From positions 496,001-560,000 of the forward strand of contig NZ_JAHWXM010000001.1 of assembly GCF_023091225.1 (NCBI RefSeq): DNA of 64,000 nucleotides. Reading direction: 5' to 3'. Under the pieces are notes generated by a model. The model saw only the letters and a list, made by a program, of their open reading frames with translations, was not told the origin of the DNA and did no database searches. The stretch's first letter is position 1; every line of letters begins with the position of its first letter. Below, one piece after another: positions 34,191 to 43,173 of the stretch. Position numbers and translations under genes: made by a program. The stretch comes from Microbacterium galbinum (GTDB taxonomy: Bacteria > Actinomycetota > Actinomycetes > Actinomycetales > Microbacteriaceae).

Positions 34191-34997
34191 TCAGTTCACC
34201 CGCGCGACGATCGACCGGGCGTGCCGCAGCACCGGTTCGTCGATCATCCGGCCCTCGAACCGGAAGACGCCCCGCTCCTCCTCGGCCGCCGCGAGCACTC
34301 CGCGCGCCCACTCGACGCTCGCCGGATCGGGACGGTAGGCCGCGCGGATCACCGGCACCTGCGAGGGGTGGATGCACGCCGTCGCGCGGAACCCGGAGGC
34401 GACGGCATCCGAGGCCTCCTCCTCCAGGCCGTCGACGTCGTCGATGTCGACGTGCACGGCGTCGATCGCGCCCTTGCCGTGCGCTCCGGCGGAGAGCAGG
34501 ACCCGCGTGCGCGCGTATCGGGCGACGTCGCGGTACGTGCCGTCCGGACGACGGCTCGATGTGCCGCCGAGCGAGGCGACCAGATCCTCCGCACCCCACA
34601 TGAGGGCGACGACCCGCTCGTGCTCCGCGATGCTCTCGGCCGCCTGCACCCCTCGGGCGGTCTCGCAGAGAGCGATCACGGCATAGTCCGTGTCGAAGAC
34701 GTCGAGCGCCGACGGATCCTCGGTCTTGGCGACCATGACCGTCCGGAACGGCGATGCCGCCACGGCGGCCAGATCGGCGGCGAACTCCGCACTGCTCGGT
34801 GCGTTGACGCGCACGATGACGCGCGCCGGGTCGAGGGCGGCCGTCCGCACGTTCTCACGCGCGGACGCCTTCGCCCCAGGGAGCACGGCGTCCTCGAGGT
34901 CGAGGATGACGGCATCCGCTCGTTCCACCGCTTTCGCGAATCTCTCCGGACGGTCCGCCGGGCAGAACAGGAGCGCGGGCCCCAGGTCGAAGGTCAT
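34191..34997 (-). CDS. HpcH/HpaI (CitE-like) CoA-ester lyase
   Basis: A 268-residue TIM-barrel lyase of the CitE family: LFCPADRPERFAKAVE at the N-terminus, ILDLEDAV (acidic Mg2+ ligand region), RVNAP, and ACIHPSQVPVIRAAY near the end. CitE-like proteins cleave or form beta-hydroxyacyl-CoA thioesters. From memory its M. tuberculosis counterpart, Rv2498c, sits in the same gene neighbourhood and acts on 3-hydroxy-3-methylglutaryl-CoA-type substrates, so it may end leucine degradation here (inference). The ATG overlaps the MaoC stop by ATGA. It is the last gene of the operon. Confidence 0.88.
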   Translation of the reverse strand: MTFDLGPALLFCPADRPERFAKAVERADAVILDLEDAVLPGAKASARENVRTAALDPARVIVRVNAPSSAEFAADLAAVAASPFRTVMVAKTEDPSALDVFDTDYAVIALCETARGVQAAESIAEHERVVALMWGAEDLVASLGGTSSRRPDGTYRDVARYARTRVLLSAGAHGKGAIDAVHVDIDDVDGLEEEASDAVASGFRATACIHPSQVPVIRAAYRPDPASVEWARGVLAAAEEERGVFRFEGRMIDEPVLRHARSIVARVN

Positions 34998-35479
34998 GAG
35001 GTCTCCTCGGGCCGGCGGTGCACGAGCACCGAGCGGGTGGCGGTCGCGACGATCGTGCCGTCCTGGTTGCGGCCGGTGTGGGCGATCTCCACGATCCCCT
35101 GGGTCGGACGCGACGACGAGGGCCGCATGCCGGTCACGACGCTCTCGGTGTAAAGGGTGTCGCCCGCGAAGAGCGGATGCGGGAAGCGGATGTCGCCGAG
35201 TCCGAGCTGTGCGACGAGCGTGCCCTGCGTCAGCTGGGCGACCGACGCGCCGACCATCGTCGAGAGCGTCCACATCGAGTTCATGAGGCGGTCGTGGAAG
35301 GGCTCCTGCGCCTCGGCGAACGCCGCATCGAGGTGCAGGGCCTGCGTGTTCATCGTGAGGGTCGTGAACAGCACGTTGTCGGCCTCGGTGGCCGTGCGAC
35401 CCGGGCGGTGCAGATAGCGGGTCTCGAGTTCGAACTCCTCGAAGTACATGCCCCTCTGGACGATCTCCTGCGCGCTCAT
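34994..35479 (-). CDS. MaoC-like hydratase
   Basis: A 161-residue hot-dog fold protein of the MaoC/(R)-specific enoyl-CoA hydratase family. The N-terminus GMYFEEFELETRYLHRPGRTATEADNV includes the substrate-binding region; PLFAGDTLYTESVVTGMR is typical of mesaconyl-CoA-type hydratases. Its place between acyl-CoA dehydrogenase and CitE-like genes matches Rv2499c. It could hydrate a 3-methylglutaconyl-CoA-like intermediate (inference). The start lies nine bases after the dehydrogenase stop. Confidence 0.88.
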   Translation of the reverse strand: MSAQEIVQRGMYFEEFELETRYLHRPGRTATEADNVLFTTLTMNTQALHLDAAFAEAQEPFHDRLMNSMWTLSTMVGASVAQLTQGTLVAQLGLGDIRFPHPLFAGDTLYTESVVTGMRPSSSRPTQGIVEIAHTGRNQDGTIVATATRSVLVHRRPEETS

Positions 35480-35488
35480 GCCCCCACG

Positions 35489-36637
35489 CTACCCGGCGAG
35501 TCCGAGGCCCCGCGCGATCACGAGCAGCTGCACCTCGGTGGTTCCCTCGCCGATCTCGAGGATCTTCGAGTCGCGGTAGTGGCGCGCCACGGGGAACTCG
35601 TTCATGAACCCGTTGCCGCCGAAGATCTGCGTGGCATCGCGGGCATTGTCCATCGCCGCCTCGCCCGCGACGAGCTTCGCGATCGCCGCCTGCTCCGCGA
35701 ACGGGCGGCCCTCGTCGCGCAACCGTGCCGCATGGTGCCAGGCGAGACGGGCCGTGTGCACACGCGCCCGCATGCGTGCCAGCGTGAACTGGGCGTTCTG
35801 CCGGGTGCTCAGCGCGCTGCCGAAGACCGTGCGGCTCTTCGCATAGGCGACGGCCTCCTCGAGGCAGCCCTCGGCCGCGCCGGTGGCGAGTGCGGCGATG
35901 GCGATGCGCCCCTCGTCGAGGATGCTGAGGAAATTGCGGAAGCCCTCTCCCCGCTCACCGAGCAGGTTCGCGGCGGGAACCCGCACCCCGTCGAGGGTGA
36001 GCGGATGCGTGTCGGAGGCGTTCCACCCCACCTTGTCGTACGGCGCTTCGACCGTGAAACCGGGAGTGCCGTTCGGCACGATGATCGTCGAGATCTCCTT
36101 GCGACCGTCCACACTCCCCGTCACCGCCGTGACGGTCACGAAACGCGTGATCGGAGTGCCGGAGTTCGTGATGAACTGCTTGGTGCCGTCGACGACCCAG
36201 TCCTCGCCGTCGAGTCGTGCGGTCGTGCGCGTGGCACCGGCGTCGCTCCCCGCCTCCGGTTCGGTGAGCCCGAAGCCGGCCAGGGCGCGGCCGGCGAGCA
36301 GGTCGGGGAGCAACTCGTTCTTCTGCGTCTCCGTGCCGAAGCGGAAGATCGGCATGGCGCCGAGGCTCACACCGGCCTCGAGCGTGATCGCGATCGACTG
36401 ATCGATCCGGGCGAGTGCCTCGATCGCGATGCCCAGCGCGAGATAGTCACCGCCCTGTCCGCCGTACTCCTCCGGGAAGGGCAGGCCGAACAGTCCGAGA
36501 TCTCCCATCTGCGCGACCACGTCCATCGGCAGGGTGTGCGTGCGGTCCGCCTCGTACGAGCGCGGAGCGACGACGGTCTCGGCGAACTCGCGCACCATGC
36601 CGGCGAGTTCACGCTCCTCGGGGCTCAGGTCGTCCAT
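35489..36637 (-). CDS. Acyl-CoA dehydrogenase (probably isovaleryl/branched-chain type)
   Basis: A 382-residue FAD-dependent dehydrogenase: helical N-terminal domain, beta domain with FGLTEPEAGSDAGATRT and the W-containing VVDGTKQFITNSG, then a C-terminal four-helix bundle with ATQIFGGNGFMNEFP and the putative catalytic Glu region KILEIGEGTTEVQ. The position of the Glu differs between short- and branched-chain classes, so the substrate is inferred from context: the carboxylase genes next door would act on 3-methylcrotonyl-CoA made from isovaleryl-CoA. Its start overlaps the carboxylase alpha stop by 13 bases. Confidence 0.9.
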   Translation of the reverse strand: MDDLSPEERELAGMVREFAETVVAPRSYEADRTHTLPMDVVAQMGDLGLFGLPFPEEYGGQGGDYLALGIAIEALARIDQSIAITLEAGVSLGAMPIFRFGTETQKNELLPDLLAGRALAGFGLTEPEAGSDAGATRTTARLDGEDWVVDGTKQFITNSGTPITRFVTVTAVTGSVDGRKEISTIIVPNGTPGFTVEAPYDKVGWNASDTHPLTLDGVRVPAANLLGERGEGFRNFLSILDEGRIAIAALATGAAEGCLEEAVAYAKSRTVFGSALSTRQNAQFTLARMRARVHTARLAWHHAARLRDEGRPFAEQAAIAKLVAGEAAMDNARDATQIFGGNGFMNEFPVARHYRDSKILEIGEGTTEVQLLVIARGLGLAG

Positions 36638-38559
36638 GTGTCTGTCTCCTCCGTCGTCGTATCCGTCATCACGCGCACGACGGGTTCGCCGCGCCGCACC
36701 TGATCGCCCACGGCCACGAGCACCCGCACGACACCGTCGTGCGGAGCGAGCACCGGGTGCTCCATCTTCATCGCCTCGATCGACACGAGCGCTGCTCCCG
36801 CCCTCACGCGGTCGCCATCCTGCACGTGCACCGCGACCACGCTCCCCGGCATGGGCGCACGCCCTTCCGGCTCGGTGGCGGATGCCGCGTCGGACCGGGC
36901 AGCGAGGCGACGATCGAGCGCTGCGCGACGGTCGAGCGGGCGCAGGCGCACGCCGCGCCCGTCCTCGGCGACCCAGATCGCTCCGTCCGCATCGGCTCGT
37001 GCGACCGCGTGGCGCCGCACGCCGTCGAGGGGTGACGCCTTCACGACGGCGTCATGGTCGGTGAGGAACACTCGCGCCGCTGCGGCCGACGGAACACCGC
37101 TGAGACGCCATCCAGAGGCGTCGTTCCACGGGAACAGCGCATCGGCGTCCGCCGGGTCGGAGAGCACGACCCGCGAAGCCGCGTCGAGCATGCCGGGTGA
37201 CGGCGGCTCCGGTGCGATCGGGAGCAGGGTCTCGATGAGCCCGGTGTCGAGGTCGCCGGCTCGCACGCGCTCGTCCTGGCAGAGGGTGCGCAGGAACGCG
37301 ATGTTCGTCTCGACACCCAGCACGACGGTGCGCGAGAGAGCGGTGTCGAGACGCCGCAGTGCGGTCTCGCGATCGTCTGCTACGGCGATGATCTTCGCGA
37401 TCATCGGGTCGTAGAACCCCGATACCTCGGATCCGGTCTCGACGGCGGAGTCGACGCGCACACCCGGCGGGGGTGTGAAGAGCAGGACGGTCCCCGTCGA
37501 GGGTACGAAGCCCCGTTCGGGCGCCTCGGCGTAGACGCGCGCCTCGACCGCATGACCGTGCACGACGGGCCCGGCATCGAGGGCGAGCCCTGCAGCGACG
37601 CGTAACTGCAGCGCCACGAGATCGAGACCCGTCACCTCCTCGGTGACCGGATGCTCGACCTGCAGGCGCGTGTTCATCTCGATGAAGAACACCTCCGTCG
37701 GGTCGTCGGCGTCGATCAGGAACTCGACCGTGCCCGCCCCGATGTACGACACGCTCTCGGCAGCGCGCACCGCCGCCCGGAAGAAGTCCTCACGGGTGGC
37801 GGCGGAGATGCCGACCGACGGCGCCTCCTCGATGACCTTCTGGTGCCGCCGCTGGAGCGTGCATTCGCGCTCGCCGAGGGCGATGACCGTGCCGTGGACG
37901 TCACCGAACACCTGCACCTCGATGTGCCGGGGACGCCGGAGCAGGCGTTCGAGAACCAGGGAATCGTCGCCGAAGGCCGCTGCCGCGACGCGGCGTGCCG
38001 AAGCCAGCGCACCGGACAGATCGGATGCCGCCGCGACGACCTCCATCCCCTTCCCGCCGCCGCCGGCACTCGGCTTCACGAGCAGCGGGTAGCCGACGGC
38101 ATCCGCCTCGTGCGCGATCCGCTCATCGTCGAGCCCCGCGGCGTCGAAGCCCGGGACCACGGTCACGCCGTGACGCACCACATGCTCGCGGGCACGCGCC
38201 TTGTCACCCATGATCTGCAGCGCCTCGATGCCGGGGCCGATGAAGACGATGCCGTTCGCGCGGCAGGCTTCGGCGAGGCCGACGCTCTCGGAGAGGAAAC
38301 CGTAGCCGGGGTGAATGGCCTGGGCGCCCGTGTCGACGGCCGCCGCGATGATCGCGTCGATGTCGAGGTACGAAGCGCTCGCCGGGGCCGGGCCGATCCG
38401 CACCGCCACATCCGCCTCGCGCACGTGAGGGGCATCCGCGTCGGCGTCGCCGTAGACCGCGACGCTGCGGATGTCGAGCGCGGTGAGGGTGCGGATCACG
38501 CGCCGTGCGATCTCGCCGCGGTTCGCGACGAGGACCGTGTCGAAGTGGTGCTCGCTCAT
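36625..38559 (-). CDS. Biotin-dependent acyl-CoA carboxylase alpha subunit
   Basis: A 644-residue alpha chain: biotin carboxylase N-domain (VLVANRGEIARRVIRTL), ATP-grasp domain with GGGGKGMEVV and the catalytic EMNTRLQVEHPVTEEVTGLDLV, then a biotinyl domain whose AMKMEH motif (near residue 610) carries the biotinylated Lys. It carboxylates biotin with bicarbonate and ATP. With the carboxyltransferase encoded just upstream it forms an acyl-CoA carboxylase, by gene order most likely 3-methylcrotonyl-CoA carboxylase for leucine catabolism (AccA1-D1 in M. tuberculosis, from memory). The start at 38559 lies 5 bases after the beta-subunit stop. Confidence 0.93.
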   Translation of the reverse strand: MSEHHFDTVLVANRGEIARRVIRTLTALDIRSVAVYGDADADAPHVREADVAVRIGPAPASASYLDIDAIIAAAVDTGAQAIHPGYGFLSESVGLAEACRANGIVFIGPGIEALQIMGDKARAREHVVRHGVTVVPGFDAAGLDDERIAHEADAVGYPLLVKPSAGGGGKGMEVVAAASDLSGALASARRVAAAAFGDDSLVLERLLRRPRHIEVQVFGDVHGTVIALGERECTLQRRHQKVIEEAPSVGISAATREDFFRAAVRAAESVSYIGAGTVEFLIDADDPTEVFFIEMNTRLQVEHPVTEEVTGLDLVALQLRVAAGLALDAGPVVHGHAVEARVYAEAPERGFVPSTGTVLLFTPPPGVRVDSAVETGSEVSGFYDPMIAKIIAVADDRETALRRLDTALSRTVVLGVETNIAFLRTLCQDERVRAGDLDTGLIETLLPIAPEPPSPGMLDAASRVVLSDPADADALFPWNDASGWRLSGVPSAAAARVFLTDHDAVVKASPLDGVRRHAVARADADGAIWVAEDGRGVRLRPLDRRAALDRRLAARSDAASATEPEGRAPMPGSVVAVHVQDGDRVRAGAALVSIEAMKMEHPVLAPHDGVVRVLVAVGDQVRRGEPVVRVMTDTTTEETDTWTT

Positions 38560-38564
38560 CCCGC

Positions 38565-40118
38565 TCACATCCGGAAGACGCCGAAGCGCGGTTCGGGCAG
38601 CGGCGCGCGCGAGACGACGTCGAGCGCGAGCCCGAGCATCTGCCGCGTCTGCTGCGGGTCGACGATCCCGTCGTCCCAGAGGCGGGCGGTCGCGTAGTAC
38701 GGCTCGCCCTGCTCCTCGTACTGGGCACGGATCGGTTCTTCGAAGTCCGCGCGCTGCTGCGGCGTCCAGGACTCTCCGCGGCCGGTGAGCTGGTCCTCCT
38801 TCACGGTCGCCAGGACGGACGCCGCCTGGTTGCCGCCCATCACCGAGATCCGGCTCGCGGGCCAGGTCCACAGGAAGCGCGGCGAGTAGGCGCGCCCGCA
38901 CATCGAGTAGTTGCCCGCGCCGAAGGATCCGCCGATGATCACGGTCAGCTTCGGCACCCGGCAGCTCGCGACCGCGGTGACCATCTTCGCGCCGTCCTTC
39001 GCGATCCCGCCGGCTTCGGCGTCGGAGCCGACCATGAAGCCGGTGATGTTCTGCAGGAAGAGGAGCGGGATGCCCCGCTGATCGCACAGCTCGATGAAGT
39101 GCGCTCCCTTGAGCGCGGACTCGCTGAAGAGCACGCCGTTGTTCGCGACGATGCCCACGGGATGCCCGTGTATCCGGGCGAAGGCGGTCACCAGTGTCGT
39201 GCCGTACTCCGATTTGAACTCGCGGACGCTGCCGCCGTCCACCAGGCGATCGATCACCGCGTGCACGTCGTACGCGGCGTTGACGTCGACGGGGACCACG
39301 TCGTACAGCGACCCCGCTTCGTCGGGTTCGCGCGTCGGGACGACCTCCCAGACCGGCTCGCGCGGTGCCGGGAGCGTGCGCACGATGTCCCGGAGGATCT
39401 CGAGCGCATGTTCGTCGTCCTCGGCGAGGTGATCGACGACGCCGCTGCGGCGCGCATGCATCTCTCCCCCGCCGAGCTCCTCCGCCGTGACGATCTCGCC
39501 GATCGCGGCCTTCACCAGCGGCGGACCACCGAGGAAGATCGTGCCCTGCCCGCGCACGATGACCGTCTCGTCGCTCATCGCCGGCACGTAGGCGCCACCC
39601 GCGGTGCACGATCCGAGCACCGCCGCGAGCTGCGGGATGCCCTCGGCCGACATCCGCGCCTGGTGGAAGAAGATGCGACCGAAGTGGTCGCGGTCGGGGA
39701 AGACCTCGTCCTGCTTGGGGAGGAACGCCCCGCCGGAATCCACCAGGTAGAGGCACGGCAGACGGTTCTCACGTGCGATCTCCTGAGCGCGCAGATGCTT
39801 CTTGACCGTTATCGGGAGGTAGGTGCCGCCCTTCACGGTCGCATCGTTGCAGACGACCATCACGTGCCGGCCGTGCACCAGTCCGATGCCGGCGATCACT
39901 CCGGCTCCCGGCGCTTCGCCGTCGTACAGCCCGTCCGCCGCGAGTGGCGCCACCTCGAGGAACGGACTCCCCTCGTCGAGAAGTCGGTCGACGCGCTCGC
40001 GCGGCAGGAGCTTCCCCCGGGTGACATGGCGCTGGCGCGAGGCCTCCGGGCCACCGAGCGCTGCGGCGGCGAGTCGCGCGTGCAACTGCTCGGCGAGGGC
40101 CTGCTGGGTTGCGGGCAT
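38565..40118 (-). CDS. Acyl-CoA carboxylase carboxyltransferase (beta) subunit
   Basis: A 517-residue beta chain with two crotonase-like carboxyltransferase domains. Acyl-CoA-pocket motifs are visible: [15 protein letters not shown] in the first half and [17 protein letters not shown] in the second (the oxyanion-hole glycines). [20 protein letters not shown] is close to the methylcrotonyl-CoA carboxylase beta subunit. With the alpha subunit it would carboxylate 3-methylcrotonyl-CoA. The ATG at 40118 is used because GAGGA lies seven bases upstream. It heads the minus-strand operon and is divergent from the TetR gene. Confidence 0.92.
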   Translation of the reverse strand: MPATQQALAEQLHARLAAAALGGPEASRQRHVTRGKLLPRERVDRLLDEGSPFLEVAPLAADGLYDGEAPGAGVIAGIGLVHGRHVMVVCNDATVKGGTYLPITVKKHLRAQEIARENRLPCLYLVDSGGAFLPKQDEVFPDRDHFGRIFFHQARMSAEGIPQLAAVLGSCTAGGAYVPAMSDETVIVRGQGTIFLGGPPLVKAAIGEIVTAEELGGGEMHARRSGVVDHLAEDDEHALEILRDIVRTLPAPREPVWEVVPTREPDEAGSLYDVVPVDVNAAYDVHAVIDRLVDGGSVREFKSEYGTTLVTAFARIHGHPVGIVANNGVLFSESALKGAHFIELCDQRGIPLLFLQNITGFMVGSDAEAGGIAKDGAKMVTAVASCRVPKLTVIIGGSFGAGNYSMCGRAYSPRFLWTWPASRISVMGGNQAASVLATVKEDQLTGRGESWTPQQRADFEEPIRAQYEEQGEPYYATARLWDDGIVDPQQTRQMLGLALDVVSRAPLPEPRFGVFRM

Positions 40119-40181
40119 CGCGGTGTCCTCCTCGACACGCTTCGGCGCAGCCACGGTGCTGGCGCTGCACACGATCTTTCG

Positions 40182-40228
40182 GTTAGTGTGCACTAACCCG
40201 ATGATTCAGGTTAGCGAGGATTAACTGA
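40182..40228. promoter_or_regulatory. TetR-type operators between the carboxylase and tetR genes
   Basis: GGTTAGTG-TG-CACTAACC (40182-40199) is a perfect inverted repeat with an 18-bp span. A weaker second copy (TCAGGTTA ... TTAACTGA, 40206-40228) lies next to the tetR start. Both sit in the divergent promoter region, so the TetR protein probably represses itself and the carboxylase operon. Confidence 0.65.
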
Positions 40229-40229
40229 G

Positions 40230-40817
40230 ATGACAACCCCGGTCACCGCTCGTGATCGCGCCAAGGCGGAGCGCTCGGATGCCATCCGGCACGAGGCCGC
40301 GCTGCTCTTCGCCGCCCGCGGGTACAACGGCGTCAGCCTCGAGGACATCGGGGCCGCTGTGGGCGTCTCCGGCCCCGCCGTCTACCGCCACTTCGCGGGG
40401 AAGCAGGCGCTGCTCGGTTCCGTGCTCGTGAAGGTCAGCCACGATCTGCTGACGGGTGGCACACGGGTGGCGACCGCCGACGCGGATGCCGAGGAGAGGA
40501 TGGAGGCGCTGATCCGCTTCCACGTCGACTTCGCTCTGCGGAACGCCGCGGTGATCCAGGTGCAGGACCGGGATGTCGTGCACCTGGCCGACGACGACCG
40601 CGCCGATGTCCGGCACGTGCAGCGCGACTACATCGAACTGTGGATCGACACGCTCGCTCCCCTGCTTCCAGCCGACCGCGACGAGCTGCGCCTGCGCGTG
40701 CAGGCCTGCTTCGGCCTCATCAACTCCACGCCGCACAGCACCCGTGCTGCGGCGCGCCGCCACGCGGCCACCGGCGACGTGCTGGCGCGCATGGCCTCCG
40801 CGGCGCTGCGCAGCTAA
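40230..40817 (+). CDS. TetR family transcriptional regulator
   Basis: A 195-residue regulator. The helix-turn-helix is LLFAARGYNGVSLEDIGAAVGVSGPAVYRHFAGKQALLGSVL (residues 29-70), and the all-helical ligand domain includes ALIRFHVDFALRNAAVIQVQ, typical of regulators of acyl-CoA catabolic genes. It lies between the bkd operon and the carboxylase operon and is divergent from the latter. It is the likely local repressor responding to a CoA thioester intermediate (inference). GAGGA is nine bases from the ATG. Confidence 0.9.
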   Translation: MTTPVTARDRAKAERSDAIRHEAALLFAARGYNGVSLEDIGAAVGVSGPAVYRHFAGKQALLGSVLVKVSHDLLTGGTRVATADADAEERMEALIRFHVDFALRNAAVIQVQDRDVVHLADDDRADVRHVQRDYIELWIDTLAPLLPADRDELRLRVQACFGLINSTPHSTRAAARRHAATGDVLARMASAALRS

Positions 40818-42169
40818 CCGAAGAGCATCGCCCGACCCGGCTCCTGCAGCACGTCGGCGACATCGCGCAGGAATCGCGCACCCTCGGCCCCGTCCACCAG
40901 ACGGTGATCGAACGAGAGGCTCAACGTCATCATGTCGCGCAGCGCGATCTCGCCGCGGTGCTCCCAGGGCTGGCGTCGGATCGCACCCACCGCGAGGATT
41001 CCCGACTGCCCCGGGGGCAGGATCGGCGTGCCGGCATCGATGCCGAAGACCCCGATGTTCGAGATCGAGAACGTGCCGCCCTGGAGTTCCGCCGGTGTGG
41101 TCTTCCCCGCGCGAGCCGTGGCCGCGAGATCGCGGATCGCATCCGACATGCCGCCGAGGCCGAGACCCTCGGCATCGCGGATGTTCGGCACGATGAGTCC
41201 GCGGTCCGTCGCCGCAGCGATACCGAGGTCCACGTAGCGGTACTGGACGATCTCCCCGGCAGCCTCGTCCCAGTGGGCGTTCAATCCCGGCGTTCGACCG
41301 AGCGCCAGACACACGGCCTTGGCGACGACCGCGAGCGGGCCGATGCGGTGCTCGCTCCAGACACGATCGGCGCGGAGCGAGTCGAGCAGTTCGACCGTGG
41401 CCGTGACGTCGACCGTGTGGAAGACCGTGACGTGCGGCGCGGTGAAGGCGCTCTCGACCATCGCGGCCGCCGTGTGCTTGCGCACGCCCCGGATCGGGAT
41501 GCGCACCTCGCGCGCCCCCTCCTCCGATGCGCCGAACGCGGGAGAGGTCTCGCGCCGTGGCGCCGCGGCCGTCCGGCCTCCGGCCTCCGCCCCGGACGAG
41601 GCGAAGGAATCGATGTCTGCGCGGGTGATCACGCGATCGCCGACGACGGCCGCGACCACGGCGAGATCCACGCCCGCGCGCTTCGCATACGCGCGCACGG
41701 GCGGGGTCGAGCGCGGGCGCTCCACGACCGGTGGCTCGGCGGTGACCGAGGGGGACGCGTCGTGCGGTGCGGCCTCGATCACGGCCGCATCGATCACCGG
41801 CACGCTCGTTGCTGCGCGCCGCGCGCGCCGTGCAGGCCGCCCCGACGTCGACGGGGCCGCCCCGTATCCGACGAGATTGGGCTGAGCCCGCTCCGCTCCG
41901 GCCGTCGGAGCGGAGGCATCCGCTTCCTCGCCCACGACCTCGAAGGCGATCAGGGGCGAGCCGACCGCGACGGTCTCTCCGGCGTCGGCGTGCAGCTCGG
42001 CCACCGTTCCCTCATAGGGCGAGGGGAGCTCGACGACCGCTTTCGCCGTCTCGACCTCCGCCAGCGTCTGGTTGAGCGCGACCTGCTCACCGGGAGCGAC
42101 CAGCCATTGCACGACCTCGGCCTCGGTGAGGCCCTCGCCGAGGTCGGGGAGTCGGAACTCGGCGATCAT
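40814..42169 (-). CDS. bkdC: Branched-chain 2-oxoacid dehydrogenase E2 (dihydrolipoyl acyltransferase)
   Basis: A 451-residue E2 core. The N-terminal lipoyl domain carries the lipoylation Lys in VETAKAVVELPSP (about residue 43). An Ala/Pro-rich linker and a peripheral subunit-binding domain (PPVRAYAKRAGVDLA, about residues 176-210) follow, then the catalytic domain with GSHxP-like FSISNIG and the active-site SFDHRLVDGAEGARFL. It transfers the acyl group from E1 to CoA. The start overlaps the E1 beta stop by ATGA. The stop overlaps the convergent tetR end by four bases. Confidence 0.94.
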   Translation of the reverse strand: MIAEFRLPDLGEGLTEAEVVQWLVAPGEQVALNQTLAEVETAKAVVELPSPYEGTVAELHADAGETVAVGSPLIAFEVVGEEADASAPTAGAERAQPNLVGYGAAPSTSGRPARRARRAATSVPVIDAAVIEAAPHDASPSVTAEPPVVERPRSTPPVRAYAKRAGVDLAVVAAVVGDRVITRADIDSFASSGAEAGGRTAAAPRRETSPAFGASEEGAREVRIPIRGVRKHTAAAMVESAFTAPHVTVFHTVDVTATVELLDSLRADRVWSEHRIGPLAVVAKAVCLALGRTPGLNAHWDEAAGEIVQYRYVDLGIAAATDRGLIVPNIRDAEGLGLGGMSDAIRDLAATARAGKTTPAELQGGTFSISNIGVFGIDAGTPILPPGQSGILAVGAIRRQPWEHRGEIALRDMMTLSLSFDHRLVDGAEGARFLRDVADVLQEPGRAMLFG

Positions 42170-43173
42170 GCGTCCACCCCCGTTCGCGCGCCGCGATCGA
42201 GCACGCGATCCACCGCATCCAGCAGCCGGTCGAGATCGGGAAGGTGGTACTTCTCGAGCTTCGCCGGCGGGTACGGCACGTCGTGCCCCGTCACCCTCAG
42301 GGGCGCCGACTCGAGGTACTCGAAGCAGAACTCCGTGATGCTCGCGATCACCTCGGCGGCGACACCGGCCTCCCGTGAGGCCTCGTGCGCGACGACGACG
42401 CGACCCGTCTTGCGCACGGAGGCGGCCAGTGTGTCGTAGTCGACCGGCGAGAGGGAACGCAGATCGACGACCTCGATCGACACGCCCTCGTCCTCCGCGG
42501 CCGACGCGGCCTCGAGCGCGGTGGACACCATCGCGCCGTAGGTGACGAGGGTCACATCCGTCCCCCCGCGGACCACCTGAGCGAGCCCCATCGGTACGGC
42601 ATCCGCGAGCGGCGCATCCAGGTCGACCTCGCCCCTGTGATGGTAGAGGCGCTTCGGTTCGAAGAAGATCACCGGATCGTCGGAGGCGATCGCCTGTCGC
42701 AGGCTGCGATAGGCGTCCTCGGGATTCGAGACGGCCACGACGCGCAGCCCCGCGGTATGGACGAAGTACGCCTCGGGCGATTCCGAGTGGTGCTCGGCGG
42801 CGCCGATGCCCCCGGCCCACGGGATGCGGATCGTGATCGGCATCTTCACCCGCCCCTGCGTGCGGTAGTGCAGCTTCGCCACCTGCGCCACGATCTGATC
42901 GAAGGCCGGATACACGAATCCGTCGAACTGGATCTCGACCACCGGGCGATAGCCGCGGAAGGCGAGTCCGACCGCCGTCCCGACGATCCCGGACTCCGCA
43001 AGCGGCGTATCGATCACACGACCGGCGCCGAACTCGTCGAGGAGGCCGTCGGTGATCCGGAAGACGCCGCCGAGCTTGCCGATGTCCTCGCCGAGGAGCA
43101 CGACCCGGTCGTCGTCGCGCATGGCCCTCCGCAATCCCGCGCCGAGCGCCTTGCCCAGAGTCAGCTCCGTCAT
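42166..43173 (-). CDS. bkdB: Branched-chain 2-oxoacid dehydrogenase E1 beta subunit
   Basis: A 335-residue E1 beta. LLGEDIGKLGGVFRITDGLL and DTPLAESGIVGTAVGLAFRGYRPVVEIQF are characteristic and include the thiamine-pyrophosphate activating Glu. EAYFVHTAGLRVVAVSNPEDAY and VTYGAMVSTALEAA complete the transketolase-like and C-terminal domains. With E1 alpha it decarboxylates branched-chain 2-oxoacids from Val, Leu and Ile. It is translationally coupled to both neighbours. Confidence 0.94.
   Translation of the reverse strand: MTELTLGKALGAGLRRAMRDDDRVVLLGEDIGKLGGVFRITDGLLDEFGAGRVIDTPLAESGIVGTAVGLAFRGYRPVVEIQFDGFVYPAFDQIVAQVAKLHYRTQGRVKMPITIRIPWAGGIGAAEHHSESPEAYFVHTAGLRVVAVSNPEDAYRSLRQAIASDDPVIFFEPKRLYHHRGEVDLDAPLADAVPMGLAQVVRGGTDVTLVTYGAMVSTALEAASAAEDEGVSIEVVDLRSLSPVDYDTLAASVRKTGRVVVAHEASREAGVAAEVIASITEFCFEYLESAPLRVTGHDVPYPPAKLEKYHLPDLDRLLDAVDRVLDRGARTGVDA

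Noticed and set aside
36625..39756. One long minus-strand frame of 1043 codons joining the carboxylase alpha gene with upstream DNA
   Set aside because: The upstream part is the beta-subunit gene read in the wrong frame. The alpha subunit starts at 38559, where the family N-terminus begins.
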